A stretch of 64,000 nucleotides of DNA from Entoloma clypeatum (GCA_963565915.1 OY751494.1:2480001-2544000), one strand, 5' to 3'. Positions 46,490 to 58,546 are shown, numbered from the stretch's first letter. Notes: generated by a model from the letters alone, not told the origin. A program made the numbers and translations.

Positions 46490-49400
46490 ATGGCGGAGCA
46501 AGGTAAGGAGCATGTCGGGACGATCGTCATAACCACTCTCGATCGTCCAAAAGTTCCCATCAAAGACCCGCCTAGGCCCGGCCATCATGTGATTTCTTGC
46601 CGCCCCATGCCTCCTTCGACGCGGACGTCCACCTCGGCCGCCCATCGGCCCTCCCGGTCCCCCCCTCCCCCACCCATCTCCCGACGCCAGACTACCCTTT
46701 CTGTCACCGCTGCCCCGCTTCCTCCAACCGCCCTCCTTATCCCCGTCACCCAAACCCCCGTACTACGTCCAGCCCAGGCACTTGGCATTCCCCTCCGCTT
46801 CCATGTCGTCCAGGACAGTCTACACGTTCAGGGATACCAGTTGTATGCGGTCGAGAAATGGCATGTCCTCCCTCTCCTCCATCACCCGTCTCTCACCGCT
46901 CGCCCCAGGATTGTCGAACGGAACAGACCCATCACCACTCTCGTTGTCTATACCGGCGACCTGTCCCACAAGGCACGTCGTTCTACCGCCTCCTTTCCAG
47001 ATTTCAGTATAACACCTTCTCAAAAGATTCCAGTTACAGTTCTCCGTCCATCGCCCGATCTCTCCCCATCCGAAGCACAAGCAGAATGGGACAAGGCTCT
47101 CATTCACCTCCGACGCGATGGAGCTCGGCCCAAAGAGGTATTTTCTATTCCCTATCTCCTCCTTGCCGTCCTTTGACCTTCCCAAGACTCCGCATGGCAT
47201 ACTCATGGCCACCTCCCTCGCTCACTTCCGCTCCGATTACACAATAGTGCATATCCCTGAAGGCGACTTTCTCGCCGTGCGTGAGCACCTCTATGCCAAC
47301 ATTAATCTTTTGCGTATGGGCTGTGCTGGTCGCAGCGCACTTACTCTCGAAGAACCAAGGTCTCCTCTTTGTCCATCCCACCTTGCCCGTCATGCTAAAA
47401 TTACTCAGTAATACTACGAAGGACCGATTCATCTCCACGTATCACCTTCCGGAGAGCGTCATCCCCGCGGATAATGCTTCAACGGACCACCTCCAACTTC
47501 CTATGGCATTAACTAAGACACGCCCTTGCTCTCACTCTCGTTCTACCTCTGTTCTGAGCTTTAGTTCTCCCACAAAGCGCGACACCTTGGATTCTTCTCC
47601 CATGTCTAAAGCAAAGGTACCCGTCGGACTGGGGCACCCGATCCCTCAACAAGCCGAGTCGAGAAGCCCGTCTAGATCCACGACAATTGCGAAGACAAGA
47701 AAGGATCATCCCACATTCATCGCCACTGTATTAGAGTTGGTAAAGCTGGTTCAGGCAGGCTTGGTCATCTCAGGAATGTATAAACCCAGCTCAGGAACAG
47801 TCATACTTCCCTATCTTGACGGCTTATTATGCGACGAGACCGTAGAAGGCATCCGAAAATGGATCACAGAAGTTGGAGACCCCTGTGTCGGGCTAGAGGT
47901 ATTATGCTTCATATCCACTCAACACAACCAGCCTCATATTTTCACCAGCCGATGGAACGTATTGCGGATCCTACCTTTGTTGCAGCTCTTTTCAGCGTTA
48001 TACTTACTACCCGAAATAAAATCGCTGCACTTGGTTTCTCTCACGCAAGTTCCGTATTATTGGTCTCGCAGCTTTGTATCTCAGCATCATCCTAGGTCGT
48101 GCCGAAGGACCCATTTCTCCAACCGCAGAATTTTACCTCTGCTTTGACTTCGTATATCAACAACACCACATCCGTTCCTTCGCCCTCATCCTCCCCAGCA
48201 CTTCCGCATCAAGATAGAATTTTACCAATCTTACATTTACCAGGCAGTACCACTTCTTCTACGGCGGCAATACCGTTTCACGCTGTCCATGGACGTGGAC
48301 GAGCTGTTTTTTATCTCCCTCCGCATCTGCATAATTCACCACAAGTTAGCCCGTCGTCTTCGGGTGGTTCTTCCTTCGCGAACGCCTCATCGTCCACCTC
48401 TACCTCACCATCGCCAGTATTCCTGACACGCGAAGTGGTCGAAGCGGTCGGGGCAGCTTATGATGCAAAGGTCCGTCCCGCCGACGGCCGGGTCGGCGGA
48501 CGCGGCGGGCGGATGCGCAGGGCGTTACGAGGGGGGCTTAGGGCAGGTGTGGAGAGCGATGGGGATGTAGGCGAGTGGGAGAGAGGTGCAACCAGCGGAG
48601 GTGAAGGCGATAGAGCGGACAGAGGAGGACTTGGGATCGTTGGCGCGGCGCGTGACGGTGAACGAGAGAAAGAATCATTGGCCGGAGTCACCACGGTGGT
48701 CTCTTCAAGTGGTGGACAGATATTAAGTGGAATTGGGAGCTTGGCGAGCGGGCTTAGGCTGGGCGGCGTGGGAGATTGGAGCGGAAGTGGTGCATCTACG
48801 GGACCCGCATCTGTGTTTGAGGGGACGTATGACATGGCATGGTTTTCCAGGGTCGTTTCTGGGAAAGACAGAAGAGGGAAGAGGAGGATTGCGGGGATGG
48901 GGAGGGAAAAAATCGGGGAAGGGGATATGCTGGGTGTGGGTTATGCTTACGCCTATAGGGGGAAAGAGAAGGAGAAGGATGCAGCCATAGGTATGAGCGT
49001 TCGAGCACTCTGGAGCGGTGGGATTTGTACACTCGTGAAGCTAAGGGAGTGGGAAATCGAGCAGGAAAAGATGGGAGCAGGTGTGGTCGCGGACAAGAAA
49101 GTGATGCGGGTGTCAGGGAGGCAGAAGGGACGAGATAGGTTGGCTTTGAGTGATGGGGACGTCGAAGACCCGGTTGCACTGCCGAGGTCCGAAACGGAGG
49201 AGGAGACTGACAATGTCGGTGCTGGCGGGTTTGGAGGTATGTGGAGTGAGCGAATGCAAAGGAAGATCGAGTCCTGGACAGGGTGAGTGAGGCTAGGGTG
49301 ATGCCCGTTCATGTTTGCTCAATTTTCACTCAGGATTGCAAAGAGGAGAGGTCATATGAGCCTTGACTTATCTGTTCCCTCATTGAGGACATCGGCAAAG

Positions 49401-50859
49401 GATGTTGGTACAAAAGCCTCACGGTTCAACGATCCGATCGTGCGCTCAAAGTTGAATAACGGAGACGGGACGCCTGTATCGCCGACCTTACCGCCTACAA
49501 TCTTTATAGGGTGTGTTATGCCACTGTCATCCTAATTCAAGATGACAATTGTGGCGGCCCTTAGGAGTGCAGATGCAGATGCAGATGATGATGACTTCCT
49601 TAGCAGCGGCCAGGTCTCGCCAATTGGTGAGAATTCTAGTATACCTGCCGATGCAGCATCCTCTAACACGGTCTCGCAATCAGATAACTCGCGGCATGCG
49701 CCTTTCCACGTACTTCAGGACGGACGTTCTGTTGAAAGTACCTCTCTCACGAACACCTCTAATGCGGAGTACGAACGGAAGATCAGCGAATTCAATCAGA
49801 AGCGTCCATGGGGCGGCCGACTCTATCCAAGTCGAATCTCGAGTTGGGCTGATCCCGTCAGCGCGCTTGATGTTTTCGACGGGAACAAATATTCAGGCGA
49901 GAGGAAAGAGAAGAAGACACCTGGAAGCTTTCTTGGACAACCAGAGGAGATGGAGGAAGATGGAGAATTGGGAGAGTGGTCTGAAGGTGAGGGAATGTAT
50001 GAGCCTCTAGGCAGGCGGTTGGCATGGGCCTGTGCACGGAGGTGTGTTCTTCCCTTTTCTCCAAAAATGTCCTTGGTGTCTCAACACTTATCTTAGAAGG
50101 CGCAGTTTTCACGATCTCGATTCCTGGAAAGACATCGGGGTTCTGCCTCCCGATAGGATGAGAGTGGATGTCGAGCTCTGTGGCCAGCTTCTAATTATGC
50201 ACCGGCGAGAACGACATCTTCAGAATGTCGTTGCCTGCCTACATGTCCTCACCAACAAACTCACGCAAACGAACACCCTCTTCCGAGAGGACAACCAGTC
50301 TCACATACCCCTCCTCTCTGAACTCGACGATAGCGTTCAAGTGATATCAGCCATCGACACAGAGAGTGCCAAAGCTGATAAAACGTCACAAGCCACGCAT
50401 TCGCTTCGTTACGAGTCGGAACAATTCCGAGTGCCCGACCTGTGGCACACTGCTACGCCTCCTCGGCGAAAGGTTCTTGAACTGCGTGAAAAGGTCTTTG
50501 GGACTGGCGGCCGACGTCTTGCGCCAGGAGTGCACGGCGCACACGGGCGGTTCAATCGACTACAGCAGACATTAGATGGACAAAAGAGACTTGTTGACTA
50601 TATGGGAAGGACAGAGAGCGAGGCAGAGGAGGAGGAGGTTGGGGCTGACTTCATGGGGCCTTCCGAGGAAGAGGATGAGGATGATGTTGTACGACATCAT
50701 GCCATCAAGCCCATGTGGCTCTTGCATTTCTTCACGAGCTGGGGCGCGAAATGGGGGGCTACTTCTACGGAAGAACAGACAGCAAATGACACGAAGGGCG
50801 GAAGTTCCAAGGACATCGCAAATGGCACGAAGCAGTCGCTCAAGGAGAAGGAAGCTTGA
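46490..50859 (+). CDS. STB6-like protein (Sin3-binding protein homologue)
   Basis: Related to yeast Stb2/Stb6, found as Sin3-interacting proteins. ATG 46490 gives MAEQGKEHVGTIVITTLDRP, followed by a Pro-rich region. The conserved N-terminal domain runs from about 46800: VQGYQLYAVEKW, IVERNRPITTLVVYTGDLSHK, LSPSEAQAEWDKALIHLRRDGARPK, SDYTIVHIPEGDFLAVREHLYANINLLRMGCAGRSALTLEEPS and a segment with VLELVKLVQAGLVI. The middle is Gly/Ser-rich and of low complexity (48100-49280). The C-terminal region is charged and has VDVELCGQLLIMHRRERHLQN (near 50180) and LHFFTSWGAKWGA. The stop TGA is at 50857-50859. About eight introns. The family call is from memory of fungal STB6-like proteins. Molecular function is not established. 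Confidence 0.8.
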
Positions 50860-51015
50860 CGATGTTATGACCTTTGTTATATTCGCTTTTTCGATTTCTG
50901 TTATAACATACCAATCGCATCGAGTCATCCTTACTTACACATTCAACGACGTACACGCAATTATATAAATTATTGATATTGAATGTATCGATAGATGATG
51001 GTGCCCCGCTTTTGA

Positions 51016-52502
51016 TTACTTGCGAACGACAGCTTTGCCTTGCGTCTTCCTCAGTGCACGCTTCCGGTCCTTTTCAAGGATCTGAACACAAGGTTAGCGT
51101 TGAACGGTGGCTCCGAATGCCAACAAGCACCTTTTTTTGTTCTGCAGCGGGAAGTTTTGCAATCCTTTCTTCTTCCGCTTTACGTTTGGCAGCTTTCTTG
51201 TCCTCTACTGCCTGAGAGAGCTGACACGAACAAGGTCATGACTGTCAGCTGAATGATGATGGAGATCCTCACCTCTTCCTTCTTCTCCTTTTCAGATTCT
51301 GCCTTGAGATCCTTGTCCAACTCATCCCTGGTCTTCTTGAGTTTCAATTTAGTCTCAGGTCGGAGGTTCACATGGGATAGCGCGTCGATGAACGGGAAAA
51401 GTGCAGAGACGAGCACCTCGGTATCACTTGCGTGCGCGCTAGAAGGGAGGGAGAGGCTGAGAATGACGTGCTTATGACGCGGGGTAGGAGGGCGGGGGCC
51501 TTCTGGACGGACGCGAGGCTGGTCTGTGACCTGTGAAAAGTTCGAGACGTTAATCCCTTACCATGAAGGAATCTACGAACCGTCAGGGAGCGGAAATAAG
51601 GTAAAACCATGGGGTCGCTCAAGGCAGAAATGAGGGCAGGCTTGAAGAGGTTGTCGGTCAGGTCAGCGAATTCTACAGGAGACTTGTATCCAGCAAAGAC
51701 TATGACGACATGACATTTGTACCCACCAGTCATAACAGACAACGTTGGAGGGAGAGCAGGGTCCTCCGAAGTCTTGGTGAAAGTCTAGAAATGGTTCTCG
51801 ACATCTTTCTTACGATAGGGGAAAGTCAATGCCACGCACGAGATCCCAGCGGTCGTTCTTGATGGAGAGCAACTGATCCTTGGCAACAACACCCCAGACA
51901 AAGTCGTAGTTCAATGCGCCGGGCGCAAGCTTGAAGTCGAGGGTGACATCGTCCTTGAGTCGGTAGTGGAGGTCGACGAAAGACCAAGCAAAGTGGTAGA
52001 CCCATTGGAAAAAGTCGTGACGTGGCTGGAGGGTAAAGACGGTGTGGAGGGAAGTGACGTTGCGACGGCCAGTGGAGAAATTGTAGGCGTCCGAGTGACC
52101 GTCCTTGACGGGATTGGATCTGCTGAACGGCCTGGAAAACTGCCGTTCGAGGGTGTGCCGATGGGCGGAAGACCTGGTGTGTGACGAGAGGTGAGAGAGG
52201 ATGGCGGATAGCGGCGGGAGGATTTACGTGCCATTTAGTGACTTTGCTGTTGTTGGTCATGACACCATAGAGGGCGAAGGCAATGTACGCGATAATGCCG
52301 AGTAAGATGTACCCCTCGGTTTGGAAGACTGTAAGTAGAAAGGGTGAGGTGTTTTTTTGGGACGGAGGAATGGAAGTTGACACGAACGGGCGGGACGGAA
52401 GACGAAGATGGAGAACTTGTACTGGAGGCCGTCATAGTGGGCGGGTACGACGGGGGGAGGGGTGCTGAGGCTGGCAAGGAAGTTGGTGAGAAGGGCAGCC
52501 AT
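51016..52502 (-). CDS. CCDC47-like ER membrane protein (DUF1682, PAT-complex subunit)
   Basis: CCDC47 (calumin) is an ER protein that helps the Asterix-containing PAT complex insert multipass membrane proteins. The start ATG at 52502 gives MAALLTNFLASLSTPPPV. One membrane segment follows an intron (YILLGIIAYIAFALYGV). The conserved luminal/cytosolic body has YNFSTGRRNVTSLHTVFTL, DFFQWVYHFAWSFVDLHYRLKDDVTLDFKL, NYDFVWGVVAKDQLLSIKNDRWDLTFTK and FIDALSHVNLRPETKLKLKKTRDELDKDL. The tail is a long Lys/Glu coiled coil ending GKAVVRK, TAA 51016-51018, which matches the family. About six introns. Its ATG overlaps the ATG of the neighbouring plus-strand gene. Confidence 0.88.
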
Positions 52503-53083
52503 GGTGGGCTCGGCCAACTCCGACAGGCTCTCTTGTCTCCCCAACGATGCACTCTCGATGGCATCCCCACCATCTCCCATGCCCCCTCTCGTAAATCTCT
52601 CCTCTCCCCTGCCACCGCCGCTCATCCCTTTCCTAGATCCCGACTGACTATGCATCCTTCGTACTCGACGCCCTCGCCCGCAACAAGTCCTCGTCCCTTG
52701 ACCAGCGCGTCATCCGCCAATGCCTGGCACTCGCCTCATCCTTTCTCATCACAGACGCGACGATGGATACAGAATCAGGCATCGATTCCTGGACCGTCGG
52801 CTTCAACCGTCTCATAGATCTCGTCGTCGCCCTTCATGCCATCAATGAACTCGAGCTCGAGACCATGGATGCCGCCTCCAAAGCTTGTTCCGAGTGCTGG
52901 AGCGCCTCGGGCTCATGGAGGAGTTTCGATGACTGCAAGGACGGCGTCCGCGCTGTCGCAGCTAAGCTCAAGAAGCTTCTGGACGAGAACGGCCGCACCT
53001 ACCGAGGTACCTTCGGCTCAGTTTTTTGATCTCCGTTCATAACCACGTCTCCGATCTCAGGGCAGACCATCTACACCCCATGA
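52501..53083 (+). CDS. Small conserved protein of unknown function
   Basis: From ATG 52501 (MVGSANSDRLSCLPND) or the in-frame ATG 52558. A 47-nt intron (about 52591-52637) gives IPTDYASFVLDALARNKSSS. Two regions look conserved: LDQRVIRQCLALASSFL, and after an internal linker the C-terminal TMDAASKACSECWSASGSWRSF..KLKKLLDENGRTYRG. Splicing the last intron (53007-53060) ends the protein as YRGQTIYTP, TGA 53081-53083; reading through gives FGSVF and a stop at 53029. I remember similar proteins with the CSECW..GSWR motif in other basidiomycetes but no function. The start region overlaps CCDC47. Confidence 0.65.
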
Positions 53084-53391
53084 TGTTTAGGAGCATGATT
53101 TATGCTTCTTGACACTCGCTGTCGCGCAGGTCACCCCAGATCGGCGTCTTTCGGAGCGGTGGAAATGTACAAGTATATTCAACACATATTCTCCCTATTC
53201 ATTGTACAGTGTTACAATTTCGAATTTATCTATGCCTACAAGATGAGTGAGCTGCCAGCCGTGAATTGTCAACATACTGAAAACAAAAGAGACATCGTGC
53301 AAGGACTACAAGGAGGCAAGACTTGTAACGGGCCAGAAACTGCAAATAATGTTATTGCAAGATCTTGTATCGACAAGAAGAAAAAATCTTA
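53084..53391. other. Intergenic 3' region, no gene seen
   Basis: About 308 bp between the convergent stops of the small CSECW protein and G6PD. It is AT-rich and has no sensible open frame beyond chance length. It presumably holds both 3' UTRs. Confidence 0.5.
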
Positions 53392-55232
53392 CTAGGCATC
53401 GACGCTTCGTTTATAACCATACTTGGCAATGAACGCCTCAAGTTCTTTCGGTCCACGCGAACCGTATGGGTAGGGAAGAGGCCGAGGGTGTGGCCCATCC
53501 AAACCATCGATCCAATGCAGGATGGGTGTAAAGATCTAGTTTTGCACTGAATGACGGTGCATTACAGCTAAACAGCAGACACACCTTCCAGGCAACCTCA
53601 AGCTCGTCGTGGCGCACGAAATTAGAATGGTCACCCTTGAGCGCGTCAAGAATAAGTGCCTCGTACGCCTCGGGAATTTTCGATTCAGTGAACCTTCGCT
53701 TGTAAGTGAGGTCCATCTCTGTCGGTATCGCGCGTGTGTACAGGCCTGGCGTTTTGGCATTGATCTTCAGGTAAACAGCTTCCGAGGGTTGGATACGGAT
53801 CACAAGCTCGTTGCGCGCGATATCCTTGAAGATGCCCTGCGTAACATCTTTGAACTGGATACGGACTTCGACTTTGGCCTCGTTAAGGGCTATAACCGCG
53901 ACCCGTAAATGGCCGTCCAGGGACTCTGCTGAGGTTCCTCACCTTTTCCGGCCCTCAAGATGAATGGTACACCTTCCCAACGAGGATTATGGATAAAGAG
54001 TGTTGTGGCTGCAAACGTCGGGCAGACGGAATTGGGTGGGACCGTCTCGTCGTCAAGATAGCCCGGCTTGCCATTGGCGGCCACATACTGGCCGAGGAGG
54101 GTGTCGCTGCGTTCAATTGGAGGGATACAACGCAAGACTTTGACCTTTTGGCACATTATCATGAACAAGTAATCCTGTTCCGAGAAGAAGGAAGAGCAAC
54201 CTTTTCATCGCGGATATCTTCTGCCGCGAACGAGACAGGACGCTCCATTGTCAAGACGCTGAGAACCTGCAACAAATCTGAAATATGGCAAGTAAATACC
54301 AATGCGTGCTTGCGCCGAGAATAGACTTGCGGTTCTGCAGGACATCACGGATCATGCCAAACTCGTCAAAGTAGCCTCCGCGACCTTCAGTACCAAATGG
54401 CTCTTTGAACGTGATCTGAACGTTGCTGATCGAGTTCTTGTCCCAAGCAGCTCCCATTGCAACGTTGGCAAATCGGAGGACGAGCAGATTCTTCACCATC
54501 TCCTTTCCAAGATAGTGATCGATCCGGAAAGTTTCGTCTTCGGTCCAGTATTGCTTGAGCGCCCCAAGCAGCTCGCGTGCAGATTGAAGATCCTTGCCAA
54601 AGGGCTTTTCGACGATGATGCGGTTGACGCCCCCTCTGACGTAACAGCGTTCCTTGAGGTTTTTAGCGACGGGGATGAAGACTGTGGGTGGCAGGGCAAG
54701 GTAGAAGAGACGGTTGCATTCCTTTGATTGATAATGTGATTCGATTTCCTCGATATGTTTGTTGAGCACGTCGAACGCGGCAAAATCCTCGTAGCTACCA
54801 GAGACATAGGACAAGAGGTCCTTGAATCGTTGAATGACGGCGTCTAACTCGGGCTCGTTGTCCGAATTCTTAATGTACGATGTTGCGCGCTTGAGGAACT
54901 CTTCTCTATCCATTTTCGTGCGAGCATACCCGACAATTTTGGCATCTCTAGGAAGGAAGCCCTGGCGATAGAGACCAAAGAGGGCGGGGAACGTCTAGCG
55001 CATATCGATGAGGATGCAATCGTGCAAATCGAAGGCAATGGCACAGCAGGATTGGATCACCTTTTTCTTTGCCAAGTCCCCAGAGGCGCCAAGGACTGCT
55101 CGCGGGTGGATTCAAGGATGTCTGAGGCAAGAAGCGAGAGAACTGACCAACTATGACGGTGTTATCTTTGAGCTCGTGATGGGAGGTCTCCATGGAGGGG
55201 ATCGTCCCAGAGAGGGAGCGCGCGCGAGTCAT
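53392..55232 (-). CDS. ZWF1: Glucose-6-phosphate 1-dehydrogenase
   Basis: First enzyme of the oxidative pentose phosphate pathway: glucose 6-phosphate plus NADP+ to 6-phosphogluconolactone plus NADPH, cytosolic. The start ATG at 55232 gives [17 protein letters not shown]. The coenzyme fingerprint [10 protein letters not shown] spans the second exon, then [15 protein letters not shown]. The substrate and catalytic motif is [13 protein letters not shown] (about 54530-54490), and EKPFGKD lies just before it. Further conserved blocks are [19 protein letters not shown] and [19 protein letters not shown] [22 protein letters not shown]. The end is [15 protein letters not shown] 53392-53394. Five or more short introns. 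The gene diverges from the THOC5-like gene over 123 bp. Confidence 0.95.
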
Positions 55233-55355
55233 TGTGGTGGGCGATGGAGGGAGGGACGGTACGGAGTAATTTGTTGAATTATCAGTAAGCGATGTGTCCA
55301 AGTCCGATCGCTGCGCGGACACCCCGGCCCGCCGCTTTGTCACCCCTCCATCGCC

Positions 55356-56126
55356 ATGGCCGACGATGTCATCGACAAGCTGCGCGACCTCGTCTCCAAC
55401 AGTGCCCACCTTCAACAGGATATTACTGCCGTACATGTCCGCGCCATGGCCCTCGTTTCCCGCCTCAAAGCTCTCAACCGCGCCGCAAACTCTGCAACCC
55501 GCATCCGCAAGGAAGCCACCGCCCAGGCGCGCCACGAAATGGACCAGTCTCATCTCGGCCTCCAGAATCTCTTGTACGAGAAGCGACACCTAGAACGCGA
55601 GATAGAAAAGTGTCGTCAATTCGCGTCCGTGATGTCTTTTCATCTTTGGTTTCTCCATGTCGTTCATCATCTTCCAGTTCCATATATCAGGATGTTCCGC
55701 TTTATAGTCTGGAGGATTTCAAGAGACTTGCGCCAGAGGGTGCCCGCACGGAGGATGTTCTCTCGGACAAGCATCAACTCATGCTCAATCGCCTTAGTTT
55801 TGAGCTCGCGGAACGCCAGCGGTACGATCATCTCCGCCATTATCACATGTCTTTTGTGAATAAACCTGCAGGCTTGATCAAAAGAAGAAGGACTTGATCT
55901 TGCAAAAGGAAGAGCTGTTGAAGGAGAGCAAATCTAAAACTACCACCATGGACGGCGTCAAGTCACAGATCGATGTGCTTATGAAGGTCCGACTATCCTC
56001 TTTTTTTTTCATCCTAAAACATGTTATTGACACACTTGCCTCAAGACTGCATCCGAAATTCAAAAGAAAGTCGACCAGCTCGTATTACCGATACCATCAA
56101 CAACAGATGCCAGTATGCCGGGATGA
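55356..56126 (+). CDS. THO complex subunit 5 (THOC5/FMIP)-like protein
   Basis: THO couples transcription to mRNA export. ATG 55356 gives MADDVIDKLRDLVSNSAHLQ. The family core is visible after splicing: ALNRAANSATRIRKEATAQA, LGLQNLLYEKRHLEREIEKC, then intron (about 55620-55682) and YQDVPLYSLEDFKRLAPE, HQLMLNRLSFELAERQRLDQ, KDLILQKEELLKESKSKT. LYEKxHLxREIxxC and HxLMLxRLxFELxER are the FMIP signatures. The helices are predicted coiled coil throughout. The end is STTDASMPG, TGA 56124-56126. It is about 200 residues, short compared with animal THOC5 but usual for fungal versions. Four exons. Confidence 0.85.
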
Positions 56127-56346
56127 GTTTCATAAATCCCGGTTCGTGTTTCGAAGTAAGTTCTGCAATAAAGAAACGGTTCAACTATAAATAATGTACA
56201 GGATCGAAGCGAAACAATAACGAAGAGATGCTGTTGGAAGAGTACATGGGATAGAATGCGTGGGATATAGGTATACATACAATGAGGGGTCACTGGGGAT
56301 AACGACGAGGTCATAATACTAATAGCATGGTGAGAGTTGATACACA

Positions 56347-57204
56347 TTACTCCCCTTCACTGAGGCTGCCCACGTCGCTCATTTCCTCGTCCTGGTCGTC
56401 TTCATCGTTGCCATCTGTCGCTGCATCCGCTGCCTCCTTTGTCGCAAACCGCTGGACGTATTCTGCCATAAGAACTGTTTAAGGGTCTCTCAAAAACACG
56501 AAATTATGGGACTACCTTTCACTTTGGCATCGTACTCTTTCGGATGCCGCATAAGAAGAGCAGCAGCTTCACCGTTCAGTGGGTCGTTCGGGTTTGGGTA
56601 ACGTAGCAGTTGGGGGAGAAAGACTTCGAAGATGTTGATCATGTCTGGGTCGTGAACTTATCAGGTTCAGGTCGGTTTAGATGACTCCGCACACCTACCA
56701 AACATTGGCGACCATGTCTGGTTGATCACGTCAAGACATACAGAACCGCTTCTGTGTGGTTGTGGGCTGATAAGTCGCCGAGTGCAGGGTTGTACATACA
56801 GTTCATCGATATTAGGGTGAAATATCTTGTTCATGAATCCGATACTGGGTGACTTGAATGGGTATTGATCTGGCAGTTCGACGTGTATCTTCCAGACACC
56901 TCCAGCAAAGGGTGCTAAGATGCACGTTCGGGCCGGTCAATGGTAACAAAGGTCTACCAACGGAGCACATACTCTCAGCTGGACCATAAAAACGGACGTA
57001 GAACTCTTGCATACTATCATTGACGAGGGAGACTTCATAATCGGACATGAGCCTGGCAGATTGATTCAGAAAGCAGTCGAGAGATCCGGGTTGACGCCAT
57101 ACATCTTCATGACATCCGTTTCGATGCGGCGTTTGCTGGGAGATGCGTGTATAACGCGTCAGTCCAAGAGGGTCCAGGCATATATAAAGATGGGGACTTA
57201 TCAT
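56347..57204 (-). CDS. UBC8: Ubiquitin-conjugating enzyme E2, UBE2H/Ubc8 type
   Basis: E2 that works with the GID/CTLH ligase on gluconeogenic enzymes. The conserved N-terminus [M][15 protein letters not shown] is followed across an intron by [21 protein letters not shown]. The UBC fold continues with [31 protein letters not shown] and the active-site segment [17 protein letters not shown] (catalytic Cys near 56750). [21 protein letters not shown] is typical of the family. The C-terminal tail is acidic ([12 protein letters not shown]) as in Ubc8, stop TAA 56347-56349. Exon 1 appears to be just the ATG (57204-57202), joined to ASPSKRR by an intron with AT..AC ends (57147-57201). No other in-frame Met exists before a stop codon. 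Confidence 0.85.
57147..57201 (-). other. Probable AT-AC intron directly after the UBC8 start codon
   Basis: On the minus strand: ACCATG|ATAAGTCCCC ... GGACTGACGCG..TATACAC|GCATCTCCC. The intron is 55 nt, has a good branch site (CTGAC, A about 13 nt from the end) and a donor that differs from GTAAGT only at the first base. Splicing gives [12 protein letters not shown], the expected E2 start. The donor does not look like the U12 consensus ATATCC. Confidence 0.5.
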
Positions 57205-57830
57205 GGTAGATGCTGTTAAGCTCGAAAAAGAGTGGGTGAAAGCAAGGGATGGCAAGCTAGTTGAGCTCAGGAGCTTGTACTACGGATTCAACCGACGGAA
57301 TATCAATCTTTATCACCAAGGACCACCACCCACTAAATACTCTACTCTCAAATGGCTCCGAACATATAACATCCGAGGACTACAAGTGCCGGATTCTACC
57401 AGAACGTGTACTCTTCGACGATGCAGTAGACATCATCACTCGAGCAGGGGTATGGCCGCATACTCCCCGTGAACCCTGGTTCTCGCGACTTTCCCGCCGC
57501 GAAATCCAACTCACCGGCTCTGCCAGGGTCAACATTGCGGTTGGACATCGCACGCCAGGCCAACAAAGCAGCTGGGTTGAACCTCAGATGGAGTGTCTCT
57601 CGGACTACGTTCCGACTTACCGATCCAGAACAAGCCGAACCCACATATCAACACCACTTCTTCTTGTGTCTGGGACATGAGCTGTCCTTCTCGTCTATGA
57701 TGCATAGTCACGCTGCACGAGTGCCTATCAGGTCCGCGCAAAGTCGCGCCAGTTTTGGGACTCACAGGAACATCAACGACGCTATGGACAGAATCGCGAC
57801 AGAGGTTTGTGTCATATGAAATGCATCTGA
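57203..57830 (+). other. Unresolved stretch with coding-like frames
   Basis: Upstream of UBC8 several plus-strand frames are open. One from about 57340 reads ERVLFDDAVDIITRAGVWPH and SARVNIAVGHRTPGQ. Another, from about 57469, reads SRDFPAAKSNSPALPGSTLRLD and YQHHFFLCLGHELSF. I could not join them into one sensible protein or recognise a family. The ATG at 57203 overlaps the UBC8 start. It may be a lineage-specific gene, a decayed gene or chance. Confidence 0.2.
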
Positions 57831-58546
57831 ACTAATGTTAGGGCATTATAGTGCCAAGTCTCTTTACCTCTTACGAATGGAAGACATCAAATTCGTCAAG
57901 AAATGCCCAGAAAAAATAGCGAGGGCCACTGTCCGAATAGTCAAAAGCTGCGCTGCCGAAAAGAAAAACTGGCCATAAGTACCTGCGATCGTGGAACGGA
58001 TAGGATGATCTCGAAAAAGAGGCATTGCTTAGATAGACGGAGGTGGGCGTTCACGTTGAGGAATCAGATCGTTATGGTTCGCATTCTGATATTTATTTAT
58101 CTTCATAGATGCCAACGAGGTCAACATGCTGCAATGATTATGTATATAACAATAAAGCGAGACACGTTTTGGCTATGATTGGCAGCTTGAAGTAAGCCGG
58201 GGGTCGACATGCCGAGAGGTGTTTATCCCTTGAAGACTCGTTTGATTATCCAGACATCTGCTTGAATGCAGTGACTGAGGCGGACATTCTCTCGATCGGG
58301 CTCCGGTCCGGTCATTGCAAATCTTTTCATGATAAACCGTCCACACCTCTTGCTAGGCAAGTTCTAAGTATTCATAGCAGAAATCAGCTTGAAAAGCTTA
58401 TTGTTGCCGTGTATGCTATATGTAATGTACATGGTCGTGTCAGTATACGTACTCTGTACATACTTACAAGTACAATGAATGATATATTAGCTTGTGTTCC
58501 CCTGAAAAATAAGTAAACGAGGGTAATGATAACCCCGTCGTGAATG
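57831..58546. other. Intergenic stretch, nothing recognised
   Basis: About 700 bp, AT-rich in its second half, with no open frame showing domain-like sequence. It ends at the stop codon of the MARVEL-like gene. Confidence 0.45.

Noticed and set aside
48458..49179. Long minus-strand open frames rich in Pro and Ser
   Set aside because: They are antisense to the Gly/Arg-rich middle of the STB6-like gene; GC-rich low-complexity coding sequence opens the opposite strand by chance.
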